Below, piece by piece: positions 49,557 to 59,615 of a stretch of 64,000 bases of DNA. This DNA comes from Phyto melanocephala (taxonomy: Eukaryota; Arthropoda; Insecta; Diptera; Rhinophoridae). Each line of letters starts with the position of its first letter. Positions within the stretch are counted from its first letter, which is position 1. Below the pieces are notes generated by a model. The model saw only the letters and a program-made list of their open reading frames with translations, was not told where the DNA came from and did not search any database. Location: positions 14,708,501-14,772,500 of the forward strand of contig OW799234.1 of the NCBI GenBank assembly GCA_941918925.1, written 5' to 3'. The position numbers were made by a program, and so were the translations under genes.

Positions 49557-50205
49557 ACAAGTAAGAGCGCTATATTCGGCCGTGCCGAATCTTATATACC
49601 CTTCACAACGTGTAGTCATGCAATAACAGTAGTTTGTATCACCATTCATCCCATATGAAATACGTACATACATATAAAAAAAACATACATATATAAAAAC
49701 AACCCATTTGAAAATTATAACTTTACGTATGTATGTTAAAAGAAAAAAAAAATTAAAAAAAATATTAAAAAAAAAATTTAAAAAAAAAAAATTTTTAAAA
49801 AAAAATATTTAAAATATATATAATAAATATAAAACAAAAAAAAAATTAATAAAAATATAAATAATATATTAAATAAAAAATAAAAAAAAATATAAAACAA
49901 TAAAAAAAATTTTTTTTTGGCTCAGCTGGGATTCGATGCCACGTTTTCTCCAATCAGTATACACGTTTGTATGTATGTTGTTGTTGTAATGTTGTTTTTG
50001 TGAAAAAAAATCGAGGTGGTCTTGGGTTTTTGCTCATATCTCAGTTGTTTATGTACCGATGTTTCTGATTTTCAATACCGATCTACTCCCGAATATTTCT
50101 GATATCTTAATACCTCACCCGGGTCCAAGCGATGTCGGGGGGCTTCAAAAAGTTGATTTCAACATACACACGGACAGACTGACAGAGCTTAATCGACTAT
50201 GCCTA
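49557..50205 (-). repeat. Repeat family A, reverse copy, truncated
   Basis: It starts CAAGTAAGAGCGCTATATTC, then the ATTCGGC-CGT-GCCGAAT palindrome and CTTATATACCCTTCAC, the reverse complement of the family A right end. It continues through the A-rich core to CGGACAGACTGACAGAGCTT and is cut off before the left end. Confidence 0.75.
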
Positions 50206-50361
50206 TGTCATGAAATTTTCTTTAATTTTAATAATTTAAAAAAAAAACTTTTTGTATTTTTTTAAACGTTTTTTTTTTGATAGTTATAAAAAAAATTAAG
50301 TTTGACAGATGCCGACAAATTAAAAAAATTGGCAACACTGATAAATGGCATAAAAAACAAT

Positions 50362-50495
50362 CTGGGCCAAATTACGGCATTCGATCGCGATCGAAATTTT
50401 ACTCGAACGATCGAGTTCGCTGTGCTTTAGGTATAGAGATTCTAATAAGAATTTTCAAATTTCGGTCACGTTCGAATGCCGTAACTTGCCCCCTG
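50362..50495. mobile_element. MITE B, second copy
   Basis: CTGGGCCAAATTACGGCATT at the left and AATGCCGTAACTTGCCCCCTG-type right end, with the same interior as 45500-45638. It ends 18 bp before the target duplication of the THAP element. Confidence 0.8.
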
Positions 50496-50521
50496 CTGAT
50501 TGGATACGAGATACTTATTAA

Positions 50522-51918
50522 CAAGAATGATTAAATAAATATTACGCCATCACGCATCCATAAAAAAACATTTCTGCGCATGTAGGAATTCTGACGTCAC
50601 TCAAGCTGTGTTCTCATTGGCTAATAAAATTCAGCTGTATAACTAATTATGTTTGTGTAAAAAAATGACAGTGGGACAAATTGTTATTTTTCTAACTAAA
50701 TGTTTTAAAAGCAAACAAATTCTTTATATATACATATATATTTTCATTATTTGTATAACAATATTTCACTATTATATTAGGTGTATAATTAATTTCATTT
50801 TGTTATTTTTTTAAATTTTCTTTTTCGCTTATAAGTATTTTCAGCGATTTTGACATTTAGTTTCCTAATTCTAAAATACATTCGACACCTAAAAAAAAGT
50901 TTTTTTCACGTATTCACTGGCTTCAATTTCTTTGGCTTCCAACAAATGCTTTTGTAAATATCCGCTTGAAAGTAATAATTTGTTACCATTTAATTTGAAA
51001 AATATGGTGTAAGTTTGGAAGCGATCTTCTTCAAGATCAGTCGGCCTTGGAGCATTTTCCGCGACCAATTTTTCTTCGAAACTATTTGGAATATCATTTT
51101 GCTTTTCAGTTTCACATAGTCCTTCATATACTTTTGCAACTTCAGCTTCATTAGCAGTTTTCGTTTCACATTCAATAACACTAGTCTCTAAAGACGGAAC
51201 TGCATGGGATTTTAAAATTTTTGCACGCCGTTTTCTAAATTCTATTCACAATGTCTTAGTAATGTACTGCAAGAATTAATTTTGTTTTAACTTACCAATT
51301 TCAAATTTCAAGTTTCTTTCAAAATCTTCTTGGTTGAAATGTAAAACACAAATTTTTTCTTTATCCACATTTACAGCCTTCGCTCGTTTGCAAAATATTA
51401 CCCAAAACTTCCTTCGAGATTCATCTTTTAGAAAATTGTAAAATGATACAGCTTTTTGAAAATACAAACGTTTTATTAAAAATGCGGAATTTATTAGGTT
51501 TTAATATAATTTTTTGCTGTTACTTTGCTTGCATTTGCCCACTGCACATTTCATATTTGCTCTCTTTCTTATCTTTTCATTTTATTTTGTTTTCTGTTTT
51601 TATTAGTTTTACAGCTTTTCAACAACCAAATTTAAACACTTTTAATCTAATTTTAATAATTTTAATATTATTTATATGTATTTATTATAAAATATGACAC
51701 GAAATTCGTTGTTTATTAAGCACCGATGTAATACTTTTTTTTAGAACTCTCTGAGTAAATTAATTAAAGGGCTGCCAACTATTACAAAATACATACATTT
51801 TTTGTAAGAAATTATAAATTTCACATATGATACAGACTTGGTAACCTTTGCGAGGGGATTACTACGTCATCTAACGGTAAATCATGCGCAAGGCGTAATC
51901 TTTATTTAATCATTCTTG
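50522..51918. mobile_element. THAP-gene-bearing DNA transposon, P-superfamily-like
   Basis: Terminal inverted repeats of 27 bp lie at 50522-50548 and 51892-51918: CAAGAATGATTAAATAAA, then one variable base, then ATTACGCC (26 of 27 identical). CTTATTAA flanks both ends exactly (50514-50521 and 51919-51926), an 8-bp target duplication. P elements also have CA-starting ends, 8-bp duplications and a THAP-type N-terminal domain in their transposase. The only gene inside is the THAP protein at 51554-50889; no transposase core is present in the 1,397 bp, so the element depends on a transposase in trans. P-superfamily membership is inference. Confidence 0.8.
50889..51554 (-). CDS. THAP zinc-finger protein encoded in a transposon
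   Basis: Exons 51554-51524, 51451-51296 and 51241-50889 (31, 156 and 353 nt) with 72- and 54-bp GT-AG introns give 179 residues plus TAG, in frame. Residues 1-79 are a THAP C2CH DNA-binding domain: C3-x4-C8, 36 residues, C45-x2-H48, then F49, W27 and the A-V-P-S box (76-79). The Pro usual in the F-x-x-F-P segment is Leu here (N16-F17-L18-K19). A basic stretch R65-K66-R67-R68 precedes the box. Residues 80-179 are acidic then mildly hydrophobic and unrecognised; there is no RNase-H-like DDE domain. The start puts the first zinc ligand at residue 3, as in most THAP proteins. It lies wholly between transposon ends. A host THAP gene captured by a transposon, or a KP-like repressor left from a P-type transposase, are both possible. 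Confidence 0.8.
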
Positions 51919-52030
51919 CTTATTAATCTACCTTGGATTCATTGTTTACATAGAGCGTGTTTACATGCAGGAACATGTCCCCTGCGACACAAGTTTGTTG
52001 GTGAGGGGTCGGCGTTAAGTACGGAGTAGC

Positions 52031-52118
52031 AAAAGTAGTACCAAGGCGGATTCAATATCAGGGGCTGGCTCAATTCTCGTTCTGTGAAACTATGAAATGA
52101 AAAAGTTTTTGCATAGCA
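52031..52118. repeat. CAAGG end plus half copy of MITE C
   Basis: CAAGGCGGATTCA at 52031-52043 resembles the CAAGG family end. Then CAGGGGCTGGCTCAATTCTC (about 52050 on), GTTCTGTGAAACTATGAAAT and AGTTTTTGCATAG are one half of the inverted element at 54302-54438. Confidence 0.55.
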
Positions 52119-52120
52119 CC

Positions 52121-52199
52121 CAAGGCGAATTCATACAGGTGAAATTATCAGCCCAGCTGATGGGGAAGCTTTTTGTCAAAATTGGCTTAATTCGCCTTG
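52121..52199. mobile_element. CAAGG-family element, 79 bp
   Basis: CAAGGCGAATT (52121-52131) is exactly inverted at 52189-52199, with CAGCTGAT in the centre as in the hairpin at 20338-20398. No target duplication is visible. Confidence 0.65.
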
Positions 52200-52619
52200 A
52201 TTTCATTTATTAATGCAGGGAAACAAATTTTTTGTTTACTTGAAATTAAAATTTTATTTTTATAAATTTACGCGAAAAGTTTTCAAATAAATAAGTATTT
52301 TTAATTTATTATATAAATTTGTGCTAGTTTATAGGTTTCACATATTTGTGTCTTTTAAAAAATTTTTCAATATTTTCACAACTTTAAATCACTAGGACAA
52401 ACACAACGGAAATTTTGCATTTTCTGAATTAAAAACAATAAAAATGTTGTTTATTCAAATTATAAAATGTATGTATTTTTTTTTACAATAAGTCATTGCA
52501 CAAGTATTTGTATTTTTAAAATTTTTTTCCACAAATTTTACCACTCTTTTTTTTTTTTAGTTATTAAAATTGGTTGGCTGCATAAGCATATTGCCAGGTT
52601 ATCCCTCCAAAAGTGTTTG

Positions 52620-53085
52620 TAGTGCGACTTACTGTTCACAAGATTTATTACTTGTGATTTAGTAAGCCATATGTTGATTCAGGCTCCGCCAGTCGACCTA
52701 TACCTTTGTATAGGAAGTCGGAGACACTCGAACAATAAGTAAAAATTGAGTTTAATGGTTCTCCTCCAGTTATAAAACTTTGGTTCAGGTACCGCAGGTC
52801 GACCTATACCAGTCTCATGTTGAGTTTATATGGTACTCCTCCAGTCACAATTAAAATGAGTTTATTTGGTACTCTTCCTATTAAAACGAAATCACGCGGT
52901 TAACTGTAGAATAGTCTGGAAACTGTATCCAAAGCACAGTTACGCGACGCCACACAGTTAACCTCGCGAAAGTGAGACGCATAACTCTCGAAGTTAGATA
53001 AAACGGGACAACCTGATTGCCATTAAATGATAATGGCAAAACCGCGCGAGCTCTTGACCCGACCAGAGCTGAATCACGACTGTTA
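52620..53085 (-). repeat. Repeat D, reverse copy
   Basis: On the minus strand it runs from AGCTCTGGTCGGGTCAAGAG through GTGTGGCGTCGCGTAACTG and GATACAGTTTCCAGACTATT to tandem AACTGGAGGAG / GTATAGGTCGAC units, as at 23310-23840 but diverged. Confidence 0.65.
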
Positions 53086-53169
53086 CCACTTTGTTACCAC
53101 TCTTATAAAAGTTTTCAGCCAACGCACATAAAAATTAATTTAAATGTAAACAAACTTTGACACTGTGCC

Positions 53170-53252
53170 CAAGGCAACTGTGCCGTAAAAATAAAACGAG
53201 CAAACAACAATCAGCTGGCTTTATAACATCATCTGATCTTGAATTCGCCTTG
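53170..53252. mobile_element. CAAGG-family element, 83 bp, left end damaged
   Basis: The right end TTGAATTCGCCTTG (53239-53252) is intact; the left end reads CAAGGCAAC. ATCAGCTGG lies inside, like the family core. Confidence 0.5.
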
Positions 53253-53449
53253 TGTCGCACGTTTTGTGAATTTGAGGGGATAAAATTGACATTTCTCTTT
53301 TACATCTTTCGTTCTCTTGTATTCTTGTCATGTTTTTTTTTTAAGTTTAAGATTATTCTAATGGAGGTTCTAGTGTACTAGCACTAGACAATTATTTGGC
53401 TGTCAAATGACAAAAATGCCATCACCAATTATTTTTGATTTAATTTTCT

Positions 53450-53724
53450 AGAGCCTCCTCCAGTAATTACTAATCGACCTATAGTTTTGTATAGGAAGCT
53501 GGAATTTCCAAATTCGACTCCTTATATAAAAATCATGTAGTCAATTGGTAGTCCGAGTAACTGTACCTTTGTACAGTTAACCGACGCCACGCAATTAACC
53601 AATGCGGGAGTGAGACGCAAAACTCTCGAAGCCAAATAACAAGGACGGCCTGATTGACCTTAAGAGATAATGGCAATGATGCACGAGCTCTTGACCCGAC
53701 CAGAGGTGAATCACGACTGATCAT
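53450..53724 (-). repeat. Repeat D, second reverse copy, shortened
   Basis: It has GTCGTGATTCACCTCTGGTC, GTTTTGCGTCTCACTC, GCGTGGCGTCGGTTAACTG and one GGAGGAG / CTATAGGTCGAT unit, in the same order as 52620-53085. Confidence 0.55.
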
Positions 53725-53729
53725 GTGAT

Positions 53730-54032
53730 GTGTTGTATGACCGATATTGCCAGACTGATATTTTATTAAATTTGCCAAATAAAAAAGATGAAATATCCAA
53801 TGAAAGCTCATTCATTAGAAACAAAAATGAGCCGAGTAACTCTCGCTATATCCTCCATGGTTTTAACCACTCCTTTCGTCTTCTTCTTTCATTCGGTAAA
53901 CTATTTGCATTTTCATAGTATTATAGCATATTCAAAATTAATTCTATATTTTCAGCATTATCTAGATCTAACGCTACAACAGCCAGTTCAATTAGGTCAA
54001 CAATATCTTCTTATGTTTCTTGAAATTTATTA
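53730..54032 (-). pseudogene. PIF/Harbinger-like transposase N-terminal remnant
   Basis: One minus frame reads E-D-I-V-D-L-I-E-L-A-V-V-A-L-D. Another reads N-E-R-R-R-R-K-E-W-L-K-P-W-R-I, a stop, then R-E-L-L-G-S-F and N-E-L-S-L-D. The W-x-x-P-W then R-x-x-L-G...E-L pattern is the N-terminal block of Harbinger nucleases and relatives. The frames are not joined and contain stops, so it is a relic; the DDE domain is absent. Confidence 0.45.
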
Positions 54033-54301
54033 AATTTTACTTTTATAAATACTTGTGTTGCCACTGCTGCTGTTGACAAATCATAAATTATTAAATGTAT
54101 GGCAGCCCTTTTTACGAATGAAAGGATAAAAAGAATTAGTTCATTTATTGTCAAAAAGTCGCTTTGTTCCTGCAACAAAATCTTTTCATGAAGATTTTAG
54201 AAGGGACACCCAAAGAGAATACAAACCAACGCAAGTAGAGTCGCGAGGTCATGCCCCTTAATGCAAACTAGCTCATACAAATTCAAAGTTTAGTCTGTAT
54301 A

Positions 54302-54438
54302 CTGGGTATCAATTTTCGTTCTATGAAACTATGAAATGAAAAGTTTTTGTGTGTAATATCATATGGTGTCACCATACCCTTTGCTATGCAAAAACTTTTT
54401 CATTTCACAGTTTCACAGAACGAGAATTGAGCCCCTGG
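54302..54438. mobile_element. MITE C, full copy
   Basis: CTGGGTATCAATTTTCGTTC, TATGAAACTATGAAATGAAA and AGTTTTTG on the left are matched in reverse by AAAAACTTTTTCATTTCA, CAGTTTCACAGAACGAGAAT and TGAGCCCCTGG on the right: an inverted pair of roughly 50-bp arms with a 35-bp loop. The half copy at 52059-52118 is the same sequence. Confidence 0.75.
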
Positions 54439-54439
54439 T

Positions 54440-56430
54440 CTATAGATTACTTTAGTGTAGTCTCTAGATGAATCATTTATATTTTACTACTTAAATATTA
54501 ACATTTGTAGGTTAGTCCCTACCAAGTCTGTCCTGTTTTATTTAGAGTTTGCTTTACATTAGTCTGTTGGCTTGTTAATTGTTTATAATCTAGACAAGAG
54601 CTTTAACCACAATCCAATTTTCATGATAATTTACAACATTACAAAAGACATTTTAATAAATATTTTTCTATAACATCAATATTATTTACATCCAATTACA
54701 TCTACAATCTACATGCAGATATTTTTTTTTTATTTTATACTGCATACATTAAGCAGGATTCTTTTTAATCCGGTTGCCAATAATACAAATGTTCATCACT
54801 GAAAAGCGGAAGTTATTACAACAGACACAGTATCAGGTTTATTATTGAGAAATGTACAGTTTTTTTTAATTTTTTAAATTTGACCACATACTCCTCTAAT
54901 GTGGTTCAACAAAATGCTTTTCCAATCACTTGCAATCACTTAATTTTATTCTGTCATGTCTGACTCCTGCATATTATTTATTCTCTTTCCCTTTCTAGTA
55001 AAATCACTCAGAAACACTAGCCAGGCAACCGTAGAGTGGCAGCAGTACTATGAAGAAAAAAAAAATGAAAACAAAGAAGAGTAAATTCAAGTGAAATTGA
55101 AATTGTTGGCAAAACTGTCTGCATACATTTAGGCGTTAATTAATCAAATTATACGTAGCAATAGATTCAGGCTGACTGTTTTTGTATACAAACTCAAGCA
55201 TAATTAATTCGATTAAATTCAAACTCACAGTAAGAGAACAAACAAAATGTATACGGTAAAAAATATCATTTCAATTTCAAACAAACTAAAAATTTTAAGT
55301 GAAAATAAAATTAAAGAGAAAAAGTATAAAAGTTGAAAGTTAGAATAGACTAAATTAAACATAAAAGTTGTTACAGTATTTGGGAACTTTGAATGTTTTA
55401 CATGTTGATGATGTGTCGCAAATAAAGTGCAGAATGTCAGGAAGATTATTGCTTGTTGTTCGCAATAAACTTGACTGTTCTAGTAACCAGCATTTCCTAA
55501 TAGGGGCGATAACTTTTAAAGTTGCTGCCGTAGAAAACATCAACAAATCTAATCTAAAATTTAATGTTTAAAAACTACAAGATTCAATAATATTAAACAG
55601 TTATTCTGATGCACCCAACATATCTCTACAAGCAATACAAACCAACTCATTTGGCTGCAGCCGGAAGTTCTTCATTTACACGTAGTCTTCCAAATCAATA
55701 AAAGCGGTGGAAGCGGTGGATCTCAGATCCTCAGACAGAGATACAAATGCATTAATCAGTTCAGATGAAATTTATAAGTGAAAAATAACGGGATATTGTC
55801 CAGTAAGGGCAGTAAGGACTTTAGGATGTGTGAAGATGAGTGAGATATAGAAACGTCTGTTTGTCACTGTCCGAGATTAGAGAACCATAGAGTTAGGTAA
55901 GCAGTTCCACAATGAACTTAGTGATGTCACGTAGTGTAAACTAGTGAATATCATTGGATACAGCATGGGAATAGGGTGGTTAGTGAAAAGACAATGAGGG
56001 CTTCAGGGCAGTTTTTTCCGCAGGTTTTCCTTTTATTTCTTTTACTTTCTTTTTTGTTTCTTTAATTTACTTTATTTCTAATTATGGCTTTTCTTTTTGT
56101 AAGTTCTTTATGTTTTTTATTTTACCAAAGGGAAACATAATGAAACACATAGGTCTCCGAGTGTGATTCTTGGAGGTGTCTCTTAACTTCCGGCACCCCC
56201 CTTTTCTACCTATATATATATATTGAGCTACAGTTTTGTCAAATGATTAGGGTCATTCTAAAAGTACATGCATTATTACAATTATTTGTTTCAACTTTCA
56301 ATGCTAACCACTTATAACTCGCATACGAATTATGAACGTCTAGAGATAATATGCCTATAAATTATCCAAAATGGCATTATTTTTAAATGATATAACCTTG
56401 AAATATGCTAAACCAAAAATGAACTTAAGG
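54440..56430. other. Intergenic DNA with a GC-richer unassigned patch
   Basis: No gene found. The part at 55620-56230 is less AT-rich than its surroundings and ends in CCGGCACCCCCCTTTTCTACC followed by a TATATA run, which could be the 3' end of an unrecognised retroelement. Confidence 0.35.
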
Positions 56431-56438
56431 TTTGGTCG

Positions 56439-56985
56439 ATGGAAGAACACGTCAGAAAATGGCAGAATGCAAATGTCAGTAAAGTATCGAACATACTATG
56501 GGGAGACCCAAATCTTAGGAAATCAAAGGAAATTCTGAGACTGAGTAGACCGAGACTAAGAAGATTAACTAGTGTGATAACGGGTCACACGGAGATGAGA
56601 ACTCATCTAGCTCGCATGGTATTGTCAATGAAACGACATGTAGGGCATGCGAGTTGGAGGAGGAGACATTGGAACATTACCTTTGTCAATGCCCTGCGTT
56701 TGGGCGTATTAGCAGCGAACACTTTAAAGTGGATTCTATGCCGAACTTGGAATACCTGAGAGATTAAAATTAATGATCGATAGGGAAATACATTGAAGGA
56801 ACTGGGTTTTTGACGTAGTCGATATTTTTACGTTGACGAAATTAGGAATATGGTTTCATTAGGGGAATTTTTCGTTCCTATAGAGCGCACAACCTGCCAA
56901 TGGGGCATACGTGTATACCTGTTTTGGGTTTGGGCTTTTAGTGCCCCTCTTTTTCAACCTAACCTAACCTAACCTAACCTTACCA
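56439..56985 (+). pseudogene. LINE C-terminal fragment with (AACCT)5 tail
   Basis: The plus frame reads V-I-T-G-H-T-E-M-R-T-H-L-A-R-M, the conserved segment after the RNase H region of some LINE proteins. A frameshift near 56645 moves the expected cysteine cluster to another frame: C-E-L-E-E-E-T-L-E-H-Y-L-C-Q-C-P-A-F. The 3' UTR follows, ending in CTTTTTCAACCT with five AACCT units at 56956-56980. The shorter relatives at 16779-17005 and 24832-25058 have the same UTR. Confidence 0.7.
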
Positions 56986-57840
56986 CTTTTGACACAATTT
57001 TTCGTTTTATGTAATCTCCGAACTTTGCAAGTGTCCTGAGTATTTCGTTACATAGAGGTTACAATTGCGAAATTGTTATCCTAAGCAACTTTATTATCAC
57101 ATCATATTCTTTATTCTGATTTTATATGTTTTATTTTTTCTAGCAAAAAGTACAGCTTTAGTGGCACAAAGAGTGAGAAAAAATCGCTAGAATTGTAGCT
57201 AATAGCTAAAATGTATTTTTGCCTGCTAAACTGGTTTCGAAATCGCTAGATTTTACGGGGAAAAAGCTAAATTTCCATCACTGCTATTAACTGATCCATC
57301 ACCATTAGCCATTTTTCTTATGCTTGTGCAGCTTTTAAATAATTATTTAAATTAAAGCAATAAATACTCAACATACCAGATTATTTTTCAACCATAAATC
57401 CTTATTTTATTTATAATTTAATAATGACCATGCATGAAAGTAATGAAAATAAAACCAAATACAAGACAACATAAATAAATTAATTAAACAATTAGAACAT
57501 TTTTAAATAAATTGAAATGAACATCAATCATGTGTGTGTGTCTGTTCAAGTGTTTAAGGAATTTGCAAAAAATTCGCAAAGGAAGTGTAGCATTTAGGAA
57601 AAAGACAGTGGTTAGAAGTTGGCAAGCATATTTTAACGATTTAAAAAAAAAATTCTAAAAATTTTTTTTAAAAATAAAATTCTTGTATAAATATTTGAAT
57701 AAGGTATTAAATTTATATATTTTTTCATTACGAAATTTTTTTAAAGATGATTGTTTAAAATATGATATTTTATAAAGTTCCTAAAAGTATGCTTTACAAT
57801 TTATATTCATATAGTCTGTAAAATAAAGGGTCCGCCAAAT
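56986..57840. other. Intergenic DNA, nothing recognised
   Basis: AT-rich, without a supported gene. Confidence 0.4.
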
Positions 57841-57859
57841 AACTTTTTTTTTTTTAATG

Positions 57860-58258
57860 CTATAAAAAAAGTGTAGCTTTGACTGTGTGGCACGTAGCGC
57901 CGTCCTGTTGAAACCAAGTGTTGCCAATATCCCCCACTTCAATTTTTGTGAACGAAAATTCGTTCAACATGGCCCGATAACGATCGCCATTGACTACGGC
58001 CACTCCTTGCTCATTTTCGAAGAAAAATGGTCCAATTATGCCTCTGGACCAAAATCCGCACCAAACGGTGACTCGTTTTGGATGTATCGGCTTTTCAATG
58101 TATGCGTGTGGGTTTTTTGTGCCCCAAATGCGACAATTTTGCTTGTTTACATACCCGCCAAGATCAAAATGAGCTTCATCTGAAAAGATGATTTTTTTGG
58201 AAAAATCAGTTAAAGTAATGTCGTAATATTTCCCAGCGTTGTTCAAGCGTATACACAA
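57860..58258 (-). pseudogene. Tc1/mariner-like transposase fragment
   Basis: The minus frame (132 codons) covers the catalytic core of an IS630-Tc1-mariner transposase: I-F-S-D-E-A-H-F (first catalytic Asp), G-Y-V-N-K-Q-N-C-R-I-W-G, R-V-T-V-W-C-G, G-P-F-F-F-E-N and N-T-W-F-Q-Q-D-G-A-T-C-H-T (second Asp). It ends before the third Asp block, and the N-terminal DNA-binding domain is missing. This is the best-preserved of three related remnants in the window (also 13780-14460 and 17085-17700 with its duplicate). Confidence 0.85.
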
Positions 58259-58396
58259 CCATATTCGTTCAGCGGATGGATAAAACTAGTTATCTGTCAA
58301 ATCATACATGAGCTAAGTGTTACCATTTACGAAATAAGTACTAGTTGAAAAAAAAAACGTTAGATTGCTGATCCTTTACATAAATACATATGTACT

Positions 58397-58572
58397 CAAG
58401 GCATATTTATTCATCAGTTACTCTTGATTATTTTTTCAATACTTATTTAAAATTTCAGCTGTCAAAATGCATAAAAAAAAACAATTTTCTTTCTTTTTCT
58501 AATTTATTTCACAAAATATAAACAAAAAGATTCTCTCCGAACCGCAATTACCTGATGAATAAATATGCCTTG
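58397..58572. mobile_element. 176-bp MITE with 9-bp target duplication
   Basis: CAAGGCATATTTATTCATCAG (58397-58417) is exactly inverted at 58552-58572, and ATATGTACT flanks both sides (58388-58396 and 58573-58581). The interior has TTCAGCTGTCA and is non-coding. A diverged relative lies at 10700-10906. Confidence 0.85.
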
Positions 58573-58581
58573 ATATGTACT

Positions 58582-59562
58582 ATTAATATTTTGTCTTGCA
58601 AAAAATAATTTTGCTGCACTGTTTTGCTGTTAATTCATTTATTTAAACATTTCAATGCCCACAATTACTTACATATCTAATAGTTGTACGGGAAATGCAA
58701 TAAATAACATTAAAGATTAATAAATTTTACTTAATTTGTATAAATGTAAACTCATATCAATAAAAATATAAAATGACACATCGAATGAGTTAAAAGACAA
58801 TTGAGAAAAACATACAGCTTTTAATAAAGAATAATTTAAAATATGCCTTAAACTATGCAGTACATGTCTTAAGTAGAGATAAGAACAGCATGATGAAATG
58901 TGGTTGTCATTTTGAAGAAGAAAAATATCGTTTAAAAAAGACATTTTTACGATAAATAAAATTATTTTCAAATGTATTTTCTTTTAAAGCTTGTTTCATT
59001 TAACAAATAATTTTAATCCCTTAACTGATTGCATATGCAAATTAATATAATTGTGTTTATCTATGAGTGCATGTAGGTTCTAGAATTTAAAATGTTATAA
59101 GGAAACTTTCAATTTATATTTGTGTATATTATTTTAATACAGTTATTTATTTGTTATACTTAAAATACCTCAAATCTTTTAAGTATACTTTAAGGTGAGA
59201 ACATTTTTTTGTTGTAGTTTTTGTAGCATACATTTTGGCTTATTATGCATGAGTTATGGTATTTTTGTATTTAGTTGTTAAAATTATAATAGAGAAATTT
59301 AATTATGTACATATTTTAAATGAATCGAATATTTAAACATTTTATATTAAATTACAACAACAAATGTTTAGTATTATGGATTATCTTAAGTGAATATACT
59401 TTAAGGATTAGAATAATGAAGAATTAATATGGGTTATTTAACTGAATATACTTTAAGGATTAGACTAATGAAGAATTAATGAAGGATATTGTTATATCAA
59501 ATATTGTTAAAAGTTTATTAAATATACAAAGTATAACTTCAAAGAAAAAATTGTGTTTTAAA
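58582..59562. other. AT-rich intergenic DNA, nothing recognised
   Basis: It includes a short local duplication: ATATACTTTAAGGATTAGA followed by AATGAAGAATTAAT occurs at about 59395 and again at about 59446. Confidence 0.4.
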
Positions 59563-59615
59563 CAAGTAAGAGTGCTATATTTGGCGGTGTCAAAACTGAT
59601 AATACCCTTCACCAT
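59563..59615 (-). repeat. Repeat family A, end only
   Basis: CAAGTAAGAGTGCTATATTT then a decayed palindrome and AATACCCTTCACC match the reverse complement of the family A right end; the rest is unrelated. Confidence 0.5.

Noticed and set aside
51443..51697. 84-codon hydrophobic plus-strand ORF
   Set aside because: It overlaps the THAP first exon and intron on the other strand and consists of T-rich codons.
53788..54033. Plus-strand ORF with a hydrophobic stretch that looked like a small mitochondrial membrane protein with an intron
   Set aside because: The opposite strand carries the PIF/Harbinger-type W-x-x-P-W and R-x-x-L-G blocks, which explain the sequence better; the plus frame matches nothing I know.
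51766..54111. GGGCTGCC / GGCAGCCC pair as ends of a 2.3-kb hAT element
   Set aside because: The left half lies inside the THAP element and I could see no matching target duplication.
56956..56980. (AACCT)5 as a telomere or interstitial telomeric repeat
   Set aside because: It is short, directly attached to a LINE 3' UTR, and flies lack TTAGG telomeres.
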